The position numbers and the translations under genes are program-made. A stretch of 64,000 bases of DNA from Streptomyces sp. ISL-98 (GTDB lineage Bacteria; Actinomycetota; Actinomycetes; Streptomycetales; Streptomycetaceae), in NCBI RefSeq assembly GCF_018614055.1, contig NZ_JAGGPB010000014.1:124001-188000 (forward strand), given 5' to 3'. Position 1 is the stretch's first letter; the number at the start of each line of letters is the position of its first letter. The notes below the pieces were generated by a model. The model saw only the letters and a list, made by a program, of their open reading frames with translations. It was not told where the DNA came from and did not search any database. Shown here one piece after another: positions 53,052-60,855 of this stretch.

Positions 53052-53074
53052 GTACCCCACAAATTTGTAGGTAC
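53052..53074. promoter_or_regulatory. Near-perfect palindrome in a divergent promoter region
   Basis: GTACC and GGTAC flank ACAAATTTGT, with only a CC/T asymmetry between the arms. The AT-rich core is conspicuous in this GC-rich DNA. It lies between the DUF1876 and imine-reductase-like starts, so it may be an operator or contain a promoter. Confidence 0.45.
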
Positions 53075-53159
53075 TTGTCGCTTTCTCCGCGCCGGGCAAG
53101 GATCGGAAGCGAGCCACTCGGCACACCAATTCTGGTACCCAGTCACAGGGAGCACACCC

Positions 53160-54039
53160 ATGCCCGCGCCCACCTCCTCCCCCGCCCCGGTCTCTGTCCT
53201 GGGCCTCGGCCTCATGGGCTCCGCGCTCGCCGCCGCCTTCCTCAAGGCGGGCCACCCCACCACCGTCTGGAACCGTTCCACCGCGAAGAGCGGCCCCCTG
53301 GTCGCCCAGGGCGCCCTCCCCGCAGACACGGCGGCCCAAGCGGTGGCGGCGAGCCCCCTGGTCATCACCTGCCTGACCACGAACGACAACGTCACCGACG
53401 TCCTCACCGGCATCGACCTCTCCGGCAAGACCCTCGTGAACCTCACGAACGGCACCCCCGCCCAGGCCCGCGAAAATCTCCGCCTGGGCCGAGAAGCACG
53501 GCACGGAGTACCTCGACGGCGGGATCATGGCCGTACCGCAGATGATCGCGGGCCCGGGCGCGTACATCCTCTACAGCGGCCCGCAGCACACCTTCGAAAC
53601 CCACGAGGCAACACTCGCCGCCCTGGCCGACACCAAGTACGTCGGCACCGACCCCGGCCTGGCCGCCCTGTACGACCTGGCGCTGCTCACCGGCATGTAC
53701 GGCATGATCGCGGGCGCCGTCCAGGCCTTCGCCCTCGCCCGTACGGAGAACATCCCGGCACCCGAGTTCGCCGAACTGCTCCTCCCCTGGGTCGGCGCCA
53801 TGCTCGGCGGCGTCGTCCCAGGCATGGCGCAGGCCCTCGAATCCGGCGAACACCTCACCGACGTCTCAAGCCTCGCCATCAACCAGGCCGCGTTCCCCAA
53901 CCTCCTGAACACCTTCCGCGACCAGGGCATCAGCGGCGAGCTCTTCGAGCCCGTCCAGCGCCTGCTGGACCGTTCCATCGCCGAGGGCTACGCCGCCGAC
54001 GGCCTCTCGCGCCTCGTGGAGCTGCTCAAGCAGGGCTGA
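53160..54039 (+). pseudogene. Imine-reductase-like NAD(P)-dependent oxidoreductase, frameshifted
   Basis: A homologue of 3-hydroxyisobutyrate dehydrogenase-like imine reductases. The first part (53160-53472) has the Rossmann start VLGLGLMGSALAAAF (residues 12-26), VWNRSTAKSG, TCLTTNDNVT and NLTNGTPAQARE. The frame then breaks at the A-run 53473-53476. Deleting one A gives ISAWAEKHGTEYLDGGIMAVP and joins the second frame (to 54039), which has YSGPQ and a helical C-terminal dimer domain. It is either a real frameshift or a homopolymer error. ATG 53160 follows AGGGAG. Confidence 0.85.
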
Positions 54040-54430
54040 TCCCGAACTCGCACCAGGCGATCTTGCCGGGGTCGCGCTCCCCGACCCCCCACTTGTCGGC
54101 CAGCACCTCGACGAGCAACAGCCCCCGCCCCGACTCCCCGTCCGGCTCCCGCAGCCGGGGCCATCCGTCCCCGCTGTCATGTACGTCGATACGCAACACA
54201 CCGTCGCCGTACCGCAGACACACCCGGAAACCTCGCCCCACCGGAACCCCATGCAGCAGCGCATTGGTGGCGAGCTCGCTCACGCACAGCAATACGTCGT
54301 CCGAGCGGACACCGAGGCCCCAGTCTTCGAGAGCCCATAGTGCGAATGCCCTGGCGGCAGGGACGGATCGCCGGTCTCGCCGGAAGAACTTCTCGCGCAG
54401 CAAGGGGAGTTGTTTCGTCTCGTTCACGGT
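54026..54430 (-). CDS. ATP-binding anti-sigma-like regulator (HATPase_c)
   Basis: A 134-residue GHKL-type ATP-binding protein of the RsbW/SpoIIAB-like group. The N-box is ELATNALLHG, G1 is DVHDSGDGWP, and G2 is GRGLLLVEVLADKWG. GTG at 54430 is preferred; a TTG at 54481 would be longer but is a poor start. It is divergent from the XRE regulator and a DUF397 gene, the three-part WhiJ-like arrangement common in Streptomyces development. Partner sigma or anti-sigma factor is not identified. Confidence 0.85.
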   Translation of the reverse strand, partial: TVNETKQLPLLREKFFRRDRRSVPAARAFALWALEDWGLGVRSDDVLLCVSELATNALLHGVPVGRGFRVCLRYGDGVLRIDVHDSGDGWPRLREPDGESGRGLLLVEVLADKWGVGERDPGKIAWCEFGISPA

Positions 54431-54479
54431 ACGAGCGTCACTCCTTGTGACTACCGTGATGTAGTTCGCGCACCCGTAC

Positions 54480-54500
54480 AAGAATTCCGTACGGGTTCTT
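54480..54500. promoter_or_regulatory. Palindrome in the divergent promoter of the WhiJ-like module
   Basis: CCGTACGG (54487-54494) is a perfect palindrome flanked by AAGAA (54480-54484) and TTCTT (54496-54500). It lies between the HATPase gene and the XRE gene, a plausible XRE binding site. Confidence 0.45.
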
Positions 54501-54540
54501 TAGGCGTGACGTACGGACAGGGATGGGGAGTTGGAGAGTC

Positions 54541-55365
54541 ATGCACCCCAGGAAGCGGCAGCGGAAGAACGCGTCGGCCATGAAGCTTGTGGGCGCGCTG
54601 GTGGCCCGGTTCCGGGAGGCATCCGGGCTCACCCAGCGCGAACTGGCCGAGCGGGTCCGCCTCCACGAGGAGACGATCGCCTCGGTCGAGCAGGGCAGGC
54701 GGCCTCTCAAACCGGATCTGGCCAGGCTGCTGGACGAGGTTCTGGATACGAAGGAGGCGCTGGAGACTGCGGTGGACAACATGCCGGAGATCGATCTGAT
54801 TCCGGCATGGGCGGAGCAGTACATGGACTTGGAGCGCGAGGCGATCGCACTCTCGTGGTTCGAGAACCAGGTGCTGCCGGGCCTGCTCCAGACGGAGAGT
54901 TACGCCCGAGCGGTCTTCCGCACCGATGTCCCAGCACTTAGCGAGGTGGAAATCCAGCGGCGCGTCGCCGCCCGCCTTGAACGCCAGGGAATCCTGCACC
55001 GCGAGGTGCCACCAACGGGCAGTTTCGTGATCTCTGAGGCAATCGTGCGAGACCGCCTCGGTGGTGACGAGGTGTACGAAGAAACCCTGCGGCATCTACG
55101 TGCCTGCGCCCAACTGACAGGTATCGCACTCCAGATCATGCCGCTTGGCCGAGAGACGCACGCCGGGCTCTCCGGCCCATTCATCTTGCTGGAATCGCCC
55201 GACCATCAGCATCTCGCGTACGCCGAAACCCAACGCGGCAGCCAGCTCATCTCTGACCCAGATGAGGTAAGCATCCTGGCACGCAAGTATGCGATGCTGC
55301 GGACACAGGCTCTCAACCCCGAGGAAACGAAGGGCCTGTTGGACCGGCTGCTAGGAGAGCAATGA
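54541..55365 (+). CDS. WhiJ-like XRE-family regulator with DUF5753
   Basis: A 274-residue regulator. The N-terminal XRE helix-turn-helix (GLTQRELAERVRLHEETIASVEQGRR, in pieces, about residues 23-50) precedes a DUF5753 domain (about 90-270). Homologues include WhiJ, which represses development in S. coelicolor, and form modules with DUF397 proteins. The ATG at 54541 has GGAG nearby; ATG 54523 is possible. Its stop overlaps the DUF397 start (ATGA). Confidence 0.9.
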   Translation: MHPRKRQRKNASAMKLVGALVARFREASGLTQRELAERVRLHEETIASVEQGRRPLKPDLARLLDEVLDTKEALETAVDNMPEIDLIPAWAEQYMDLEREAIALSWFENQVLPGLLQTESYARAVFRTDVPALSEVEIQRRVAARLERQGILHREVPPTGSFVISEAIVRDRLGGDEVYEETLRHLRACAQLTGIALQIMPLGRETHAGLSGPFILLESPDHQHLAYAETQRGSQLISDPDEVSILARKYAMLRTQALNPEETKGLLDRLLGEQ

Positions 55366-55538
55366 GCACCGCACTTGAGTGGTTCAAGTCCAGCTACAGC
55401 AGCGAGCAAGGCGGCGCCTGCGTCGAAGTCGCAACGCACCCCACCGCCGTCCACGTCCGGGACTCCAAGATCCCCGACGGCCCCACCCTCACCCTCGCCC
55501 CCACCACCTGGGCCAACTTCACTAAAGCCCTGACCTGA
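55362..55538 (+). CDS. DUF397 small protein, WhiJ-module partner
   Basis: A 58-residue protein: MSTALEWFKSSYSSEQ start, GGACVEV core and VHVRDSKIPDGP followed by a Trp-containing end. It has the DUF397 signature WFKSSYSS...C-V-E-V...VRDSK. The ATG at 55362 overlaps the XRE stop and follows GGAGAGC. Too short for most gene finders. DUF397 partners are thought to modulate their XRE protein; direct partner here inferred from coupling. Confidence 0.88.
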   Translation: MSTALEWFKSSYSSEQGGACVEVATHPTAVHVRDSKIPDGPTLTLAPTTWANFTKALT

Positions 55539-55620
55539 CGCAAAAGGCCCGCGACAGCGCTCCCCCGCTCCAGCAGAATCGCCACGGCACGCTCCCACCC
55601 GCCGCATCACAGGGGGACCC

Positions 55621-56376
55621 ATGCGACCCGTGCGATTCCGTGTGCTCGGTCCTGTCACCGTCCACGACGGGCCGCATCGCACAGCGCTCTGCGGCGGCAA
55701 GCAAGTCGCACTGCTCGCGGTACTCCTGAGCCGTGCAAACACCGTGCTGCCGAGGGACACGCTGATCGACGCACTGTGGGCGCCCGAGCCGCCGCCGTCC
55801 GCCGCCGACATGCTCCGCTGGCACGTCCACAAGCTGCGCAAGGCGCTGGGCGAGGAACGGCTGACCACCGCACCGTCCGGCTACGCCCTGACCGCAGCCC
55901 CGGACGAGATCGACGCCCAGCGCTTCGAGACGACGTACGCACACGCACGGCACCTGCTCGCGCAAGGCGACCCCGTACGCGCGGGCGCGGCGCTGCAGGA
56001 CGCACTCTCCCTCTGGTACGGCCCGGCCGCCTACGGCGACGTCGACAATCCCCTGGTCCATACGGAGGCCACCCGCCTCCACGAGCTGCGCCTGGCGGCC
56101 TGTGAGCAGCTGGCACACGCCGACCTCGCGACCGGTCAGGACAACAGCGCCGTGGCGAGGCTGCGTCCGCTGGTCGCCGAGAACCCGTTCCAGGAACGGT
56201 TCCGCGCCCAGCTCATGCTGGCACTGTGCCGGTCGGGCCGCCGGGCCGAGGCACTGGACGTGTTCCACGACGGCCGCCGGCTGCTGGACGAGGAACTGGG
56301 GCTGCGGCCGTGCCCCGAACTCCTGCGCCTCCAGCACTCCATCCTGATCGGCGAAACCGAACAGGCCGCCACCTGA
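55621..56376 (+). CDS. SARP/AfsR-like transcriptional activator
   Basis: A 251-residue short SARP. The N-terminal OmpR-type winged helix-turn-helix spans about residues 1-95 (VRFRVLGPVTV, KQVALLAVLLSRAN, DMLRWHVHKLRKALGEERL) and the BTAD domain about 100-245. It lacks the NTPase of larger AfsR proteins. No biosynthetic cluster is adjacent, so its targets are unclear. ATG 55621. Its stop codon lies within a terminator stem. Confidence 0.9.
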   Translation: MRPVRFRVLGPVTVHDGPHRTALCGGKQVALLAVLLSRANTVLPRDTLIDALWAPEPPPSAADMLRWHVHKLRKALGEERLTTAPSGYALTAAPDEIDAQRFETTYAHARHLLAQGDPVRAGAALQDALSLWYGPAAYGDVDNPLVHTEATRLHELRLAACEQLAHADLATGQDNSAVARLRPLVAENPFQERFRAQLMLALCRSGRRAEALDVFHDGRRLLDEELGLRPCPELLRLQHSILIGETEQAAT

Positions 56377-56391
56377 AGAGGTGGCGGCCTG
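56362..56391 (+). terminator. Terminator overlapping the SARP stop codon
   Basis: A 13-bp perfect stem (56362-56374 with 56379-56391) with a GAAG loop. The left arm includes the last codons and the first base of the TGA stop at 56374-56376. It can also serve the convergent inhibitor gene. Confidence 0.85.
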
Positions 56392-56408
56392 CTGGGGAAA
56401 GAACCCTT

Positions 56409-56990
56409 CTAGCAGTTGCGCACGGAGTGGACGGGGGTCCAGTTCCCGGACCTGTCGTAACTGCGCGCGCCCGGCGTGGTGTAGATCAGGCTGCCGGAGC
56501 CGTTGTACATCCTGGCGCGCGTACCGGACGACTGGTTGTTGTCCCAGGAGCCGTTGCCGGTCCACGGGATGGAGTAACTGCGGCAGGTGTACATATTGAT
56601 CTGGCTGCCCGTGAAGTTCTCGCCGCTGTAGGCACAGAAGCGGAGGTACGCGCAGGGCGCGCGCGTACCCACGGGCGCGTCCAGATCGCGGGCGTACGTC
56701 TCACCCGGCACGACGACCGTGAGCTCGGCGCCCGACCCCAGCAGGATCTTGTTGGGTGCGGTCTGGACTCCGCCCGTACGCTCCTTGAACGCATCGACCC
56801 TGGCCTGCAGCCCCTCCGTCTGCCCGGCGCTCAGCCCGGCGGTCCTCGCCTGGGCCGCGAAGTCCGGCCCGGCCACTGCTGCCGCCGGGTTGGCGCTGAT
56901 CAGACCCGCGACGAGGACGACGAAAATGCCGACCAGTGCGGTGAGGATGCGAGCGGTCCCCCGGTGCTCGGAAGTTCGTTGCTGTGACAC
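56409..56990 (-). CDS. Secreted protease inhibitor, I36 (SMPI-like) family
   Basis: A 193-residue exported protein. An N-terminal basic region and hydrophobic stretch (TALVGIFVVLVAGLISANPAAA) form the signal sequence. The C-terminal 100 residues (CAYLRFCAYSGENFTGSQINMY onward) match the peptidase inhibitor I36 group related to Streptomyces metalloprotease inhibitor, with four cysteines (two disulphides). The GTG at 56990 follows GGGAGGG. Target protease unknown. Confidence 0.85.
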   Translation of the reverse strand: MSQQRTSEHRGTARILTALVGIFVVLVAGLISANPAAAVAGPDFAAQARTAGLSAGQTEGLQARVDAFKERTGGVQTAPNKILLGSGAELTVVVPGETYARDLDAPVGTRAPCAYLRFCAYSGENFTGSQINMYTCRSYSIPWTGNGSWDNNQSSGTRARMYNGSGSLIYTTPGARSYDRSGNWTPVHSVRNC

Positions 56991-57077
56991 AGAAGCTTCC
57001 CTCCCACGTCTCTACGAAGTGCAGGACGCGGGAAACGCTCGCAGCCGCCTGTTGTGGGCCCGTTGTACTCGCGTTGT

Positions 57078-58076
57078 CTACGCGCGCCCGAGGCTCCGCG
57101 CGACTTCGGTCGCCCAGTAGGTCAGGATCATGTTCGCGCCGGCGCGCTTGATCCCGGTGAGGCTCTCCATGATCGCCTTCTCGCGGTCGATCCAGCCGCG
57201 CTCGGCGGCCGCCTCGATCATCGAGTACTCGCCACTGATCTGGTACGCCGCAACCGGCACGTCCACGGCCTCGGCGACCTTGGCGAGAACATCCAGGTAG
57301 GGCCCGGCGGGCTTGACCATCACCATGTCGGCGCCCTCGTCGAGGTCGAGCGCGAGCTCGCGCATGGACTCGCGGAGATTCGCCGGGTCCTGCTGGTAGG
57401 TCTTGCGGTCACCCTGGAGCGAGGAACCGACGGCCTCGCGGAAGGGCCCGTAGAAGGCGGACGAGTACTTGGCCGTATAGGCCAGGATCGCCACATCCTC
57501 CTTGCCGATGGTGTCCAACGCATCGCGGATGACACCGACTTGGCCGTCCATCATGCCGCTCGGTCCCACGACATGCGCGCCCGCGTCGGCCTGGACCTGC
57601 GCCATCTCGGCGTACCGCTCCAGGGTGGCGTCGTTGTCGACTCGCCCGTCGGCGTCCAGGACACCGCAGTGACCGTGATCGGTGAACTCGTCGAGGCAGA
57701 GGTCGGACATGACGACCAGGTCGTCGCCCACCTCGGCCCGCACCTCGCGCAGCGCGACCTGCAGGATGCCCTCGGGATCGGTCCCCGCAGTCCCCGCGGC
57801 GTCCTTCTTCGCGTCCTCGGGCACACCGAAGAGCATGATCCCGGAGACACCGGCCTCGACGGCTTCGACGGCCGCCTTGCGCAGGGTGTCGAGGGTGTGC
57901 TGGTAGACGCCCGGCATGGCCGAGATGGCCACGGGCGCGCTGATCCCCTCACGTACGAACGCGGGCAGGATCAGATCGGCCGGATGCAGGCGGGTCTCGG
58001 CGACCATGCGCCGCATGGCGGGGGTGGTGCGCAACCGACGGGGCCGAGCCCCGGGAAAGGATCCGTACACAGTCAT
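57078..58076 (-). CDS. hemB: Delta-aminolevulinate dehydratase (porphobilinogen synthase)
   Basis: A 332-residue HemB joining two 5-aminolevulinates into porphobilinogen. The metal-binding region is [15 protein letters not shown], with the Schiff-base lysines in [14 protein letters not shown] and [12 protein letters not shown]. The ATG at 58076 is preferred over a GTG at 58085. It follows the hemD/cobA gene after a gap holding the dispersed repeat and is probably co-ordinated with the hem operon. Confidence 0.94.
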   Translation of the reverse strand: MTVYGSFPGARPRRLRTTPAMRRMVAETRLHPADLILPAFVREGISAPVAISAMPGVYQHTLDTLRKAAVEAVEAGVSGIMLFGVPEDAKKDAAGTAGTDPEGILQVALREVRAEVGDDLVVMSDLCLDEFTDHGHCGVLDADGRVDNDATLERYAEMAQVQADAGAHVVGPSGMMDGQVGVIRDALDTIGKEDVAILAYTAKYSSAFYGPFREAVGSSLQGDRKTYQQDPANLRESMRELALDLDEGADMVMVKPAGPYLDVLAKVAEAVDVPVAAYQISGEYSMIEAAAERGWIDREKAIMESLTGIKRAGANMILTYWATEVARSLGRA

Positions 58077-58147
58077 GCCAAACACGCTACGCCGCCGGAG
58101 CGACCCCTTTTACCGTCACGCCGTCGGCACGCTTTCAGCCGTCCGGC

Positions 58148-58222
58148 GTTTGAGGACCGGGGTCTGGGGCAGAGCCCCAGTTTCGGGAAGGGGCGGGGAG
58201 GGGAAGGCGCCGCAGGCAACCC
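58148..58222. repeat. Dispersed intergenic repeat, copy 2
   Basis: Second copy of the element at 48758: GTTTGAGGACCGGGGTCTGG, CTGGGGC-AGA-GCCCCAG hairpin, and a GGGGCGGGGAGGGG tail, ending near CCGCAGGCAACCC. It lies in the 167-nt gap between hemD/cobA and hemB. Hairpin shape suggests a terminator role for hemD. Confidence 0.8.
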
Positions 58223-58243
58223 ACACCCCACCGCCCCGCACAG

Positions 58244-59902
58244 CTACGTCGTACGCCGTCGCCGAGACCCAGGCCGCCGCTCACTAGGCCGGGTCACATG
58301 CTCCCCCGCCTCGACCGCCGCCATCCGCCGCTGCGCACCGAACTCCGCGAGCGCCTCCGCCAGCTTGTGCACGGACGGCTCCGGCGAAAGCACATCGACC
58401 CGGAGCCCGTGCTCCTCCGCGGTCTTCGCGGTCGCGGGCCCGATGCACGCAATCACCGTCACGTTGTGCGGCTTACCCGCAATGCCCACGAGGTTGCGGA
58501 CCGTACTCGACGACGTGAACAGCACCGCATCGAAGCCGCCCCCCTTGATCGCCTCCCGCGTATCGGCCGGCGGCGGCGACGCACGCACGGTCCGGTAGGC
58601 GGTGACGTCGTCGACCTCCCACCCGAGCTCGATCAAGCCGGCGACCAGCGTCTCGGTCGCGATGTCGGCCCGCGGCAGGAAAACACGGTCGATCGGATCG
58701 AAAACGGGGTCGTAGGGCGGCCAGTCCTCCAGCAGCCCCGCAGCCGACTGCTCACCACTCGGCACGAGATCCGGCTTCACACCGAACTCGACCAGCGAGG
58801 CGGCCGTCTGCTCGCCCACCGCAGCGACCTTGATCCCCGCGAAAGCACGGGCATCGAGCCCGTACTCCTCGAACTTCTCCCGGACGGCCTTGACAGCATT
58901 CACGCTCGTGAAAGCGATCCACTCGTACCGCCCGGTGACGAGCCCCTTGACCGCCCGCTCCATCTGCTGGGGCGTGCGCGGCGGCTCGACAGCGATCGTC
59001 GGCACCTCGTGCGGCACGGCCCCGTAAGACCTGAGCTGGTCGGAGAGCGACGCCGCCTGCTCCTTCGTACGCGGAACGAGCACCCGCCACCCGAACAGCG
59101 GCTTCGACTCGAACCACGACAACTGCTCACGCTGAGCAGCGGCGCTGCGCTCACCGACCACGGCTATGACGGGCTGGTGGCCGTCCGGCGACGGCAGCAC
59201 CTTGGCCTGCTTCAGAACCTGGGCGACCGTGCCGAGCGTCGCGTTCCAGGTGCGCTGCCTGGTCGTCGTACCGGCCACCGTCACGCTCATCGGCGTATCG
59301 GGCTTGCGCCCGGCCGAAACGAGCTCTCCCGCGGCCGCCGCCACAGAGTCCAGCGTCGTGGAAACGACAGCCGTGGCGTCGCTGGATCCGATCTCGGCCC
59401 AGCATCTGTCGTCCGCGGTACGGGCATCCACGAAGCGCACATCGGCGCCCCGCCCGTCGCGCAGCGGCACACCAGCGTACGCGGGCACGCCGACGCCCGA
59501 CGCGATGCCCGGCACGACCTCGAAGGGGATGCCTTCGGCGGCGCAGGCGAGCATCTCCTCGCCGGCGTTGCCGTCGAGGCCGGGGTCGCCGGAGACGGCA
59601 CGAACGACCCGCCTGCCGCTCCTCGCGGCCTCCATGACAAGATTGACCGCATCCCTGATGGCGGGGATTCCAGCGGCAGTTGACGCATCGTCAATCACCG
59701 TCAGCTGCGGCGTGCTTACGCCCGCCCTGACATGACTGCGTACGACATCGAGCACATGGGGCTCGGCGATCAGGACGTCCGCCCCCGCCAGCGCCTCGAC
59801 GGCACGCAAGGTCAGCAGACCCGGATCACCGGGCCCGGCGCCGAGAAAAGTGACGTGCCCTGATACGGAGAACGCCGAAGGTACAGAGGTGGTGGGGCTC
59901 AT
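58244..59902 (-). CDS. Uroporphyrinogen-III synthase fused to SUMT-like methyltransferase
   Basis: A 552-residue fusion. The N-terminal half resembles uroporphyrinogen-III C-methyltransferase (VTFLGAGPGDPGLLTLRAVEAL, VPGIASGVGVPAYAGVPL), but the usual GDPFxFGRGxEE is GDPGLDGNAGEE, so methyltransferase activity is uncertain. The C-terminal half (from about residue 275, WRVLVPRTKEQ) is HemD, which closes hydroxymethylbilane to uroporphyrinogen III. The start overlaps the hemC stop. This combined hemD/cobA form is known in actinobacteria. Confidence 0.88.
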   Translation of the reverse strand: MSPTTSVPSAFSVSGHVTFLGAGPGDPGLLTLRAVEALAGADVLIAEPHVLDVVRSHVRAGVSTPQLTVIDDASTAAGIPAIRDAVNLVMEAARSGRRVVRAVSGDPGLDGNAGEEMLACAAEGIPFEVVPGIASGVGVPAYAGVPLRDGRGADVRFVDARTADDRCWAEIGSSDATAVVSTTLDSVAAAAGELVSAGRKPDTPMSVTVAGTTTRQRTWNATLGTVAQVLKQAKVLPSPDGHQPVIAVVGERSAAAQREQLSWFESKPLFGWRVLVPRTKEQAASLSDQLRSYGAVPHEVPTIAVEPPRTPQQMERAVKGLVTGRYEWIAFTSVNAVKAVREKFEEYGLDARAFAGIKVAAVGEQTAASLVEFGVKPDLVPSGEQSAAGLLEDWPPYDPVFDPIDRVFLPRADIATETLVAGLIELGWEVDDVTAYRTVRASPPPADTREAIKGGGFDAVLFTSSSTVRNLVGIAGKPHNVTVIACIGPATAKTAEEHGLRVDVLSPEPSVHKLAEALAEFGAQRRMAAVEAGEHVTRPSERRPGSRRRRTT

Positions 59903-60855
59903 TGTGCTCGCTCCCCCATAAGACCGGCCGCACCCTTCGCGAGCATCTCGTCCGCGAGTTCGCGTCCGAGAGTGATCGCGTCGTTGTGCGACGTGGGTAC
60001 GGGACCGGTAGTGGACAGCTGCACCAGCGTGGAACCGTCGGTCGTACCGACGACACCCCGCAGGCGCATTTCGTTGACAACCTGTCCGTCGGCCAGCAGG
60101 TCGGCCAGTGCACCCACAGGTGCACTGCAACCGGCCTCCAGGGCGGCGAGCAGGGATCGCTCGGCGGTCACGGCGGCCCGCGTGTGCGGGTCGTCGAGCT
60201 CGGCGAGCGCGGCAGCGAGGTCGACGCTCGTGGCGGCGCACTCGATTGCCAGGGCCCCCTGGCCGGGGGCAGGCAGGACCATGTCGACCGAGAGAATCTC
60301 GGTCACCTCGTCGGCCCTGCCGATGCGGTTGAGGCCGGCGGCGGCCAGGACCACCGCATCCAGTTCCCCGCTCCGTACGAATCCGACACGAGTGTCGATG
60401 TTGCCGCGGATCGGCACGGTCTCGATGTCGAGTCCGTGGCTGCGCGCGTACGCATTGAGCTGCGCCATGCGGCGCGGCGATCCGGTGCCCACGCGGGACC
60501 CGGCCGGGAGCTCCGCGAAGGTGAGCCCGTCGCGCGCGACGAGGACGTCACGCGGATCCTCCCGCTTCGGCACGGCGGCCAGCGTGAGGTCGTCCGGCTG
60601 GGCGGTCGGCAGATCCTTGAGGGAGTGCACGGCGAAGTCCACCTCACCCCTCAGCAGCGCGTCGCGCAGAGCGGTGACGAACACACCGGTGCCGCCGATC
60701 TGCGCGAGATGCTCGCGCGAGACGTCTCCGAACGTGGTGATCTCCACCAGCTCGACGGGGCGCCCCGTGATCTGGCGCACCGCCTCGGCGACGTGTCCGG
60801 ACTGGGCCATGGCGAGCTTGCTGCGCCTGGTCCCAAGCTTCAAGGCATTGGTCAT
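59899..60855 (-). CDS. hemC: Hydroxymethylbilane synthase
   Basis: A 318-residue porphobilinogen deaminase assembling four porphobilinogens. DFAVHSLKDLPT carries an active-site aspartate region; RREDPRDVLVARDG-type VPKREDPRDV and PAPGQGALAIEC hold dipyrromethane cofactor contacts. The cofactor cysteine is in LEAGCSAPVGALA. The ATG at 60855 overlaps the hemA stop and its stop overlaps hemD/cobA, forming a tightly coupled operon. Confidence 0.95.
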   Translation of the reverse strand: MTNALKLGTRRSKLAMAQSGHVAEAVRQITGRPVELVEITTFGDVSREHLAQIGGTGVFVTALRDALLRGEVDFAVHSLKDLPTAQPDDLTLAAVPKREDPRDVLVARDGLTFAELPAGSRVGTGSPRRMAQLNAYARSHGLDIETVPIRGNIDTRVGFVRSGELDAVVLAAAGLNRIGRADEVTEILSVDMVLPAPGQGALAIECAATSVDLAAALAELDDPHTRAAVTAERSLLAALEAGCSAPVGALADLLADGQVVNEMRLRGVVGTTDGSTLVQLSTTGPVPTSHNDAITLGRELADEMLAKGAAGLMGERAQ

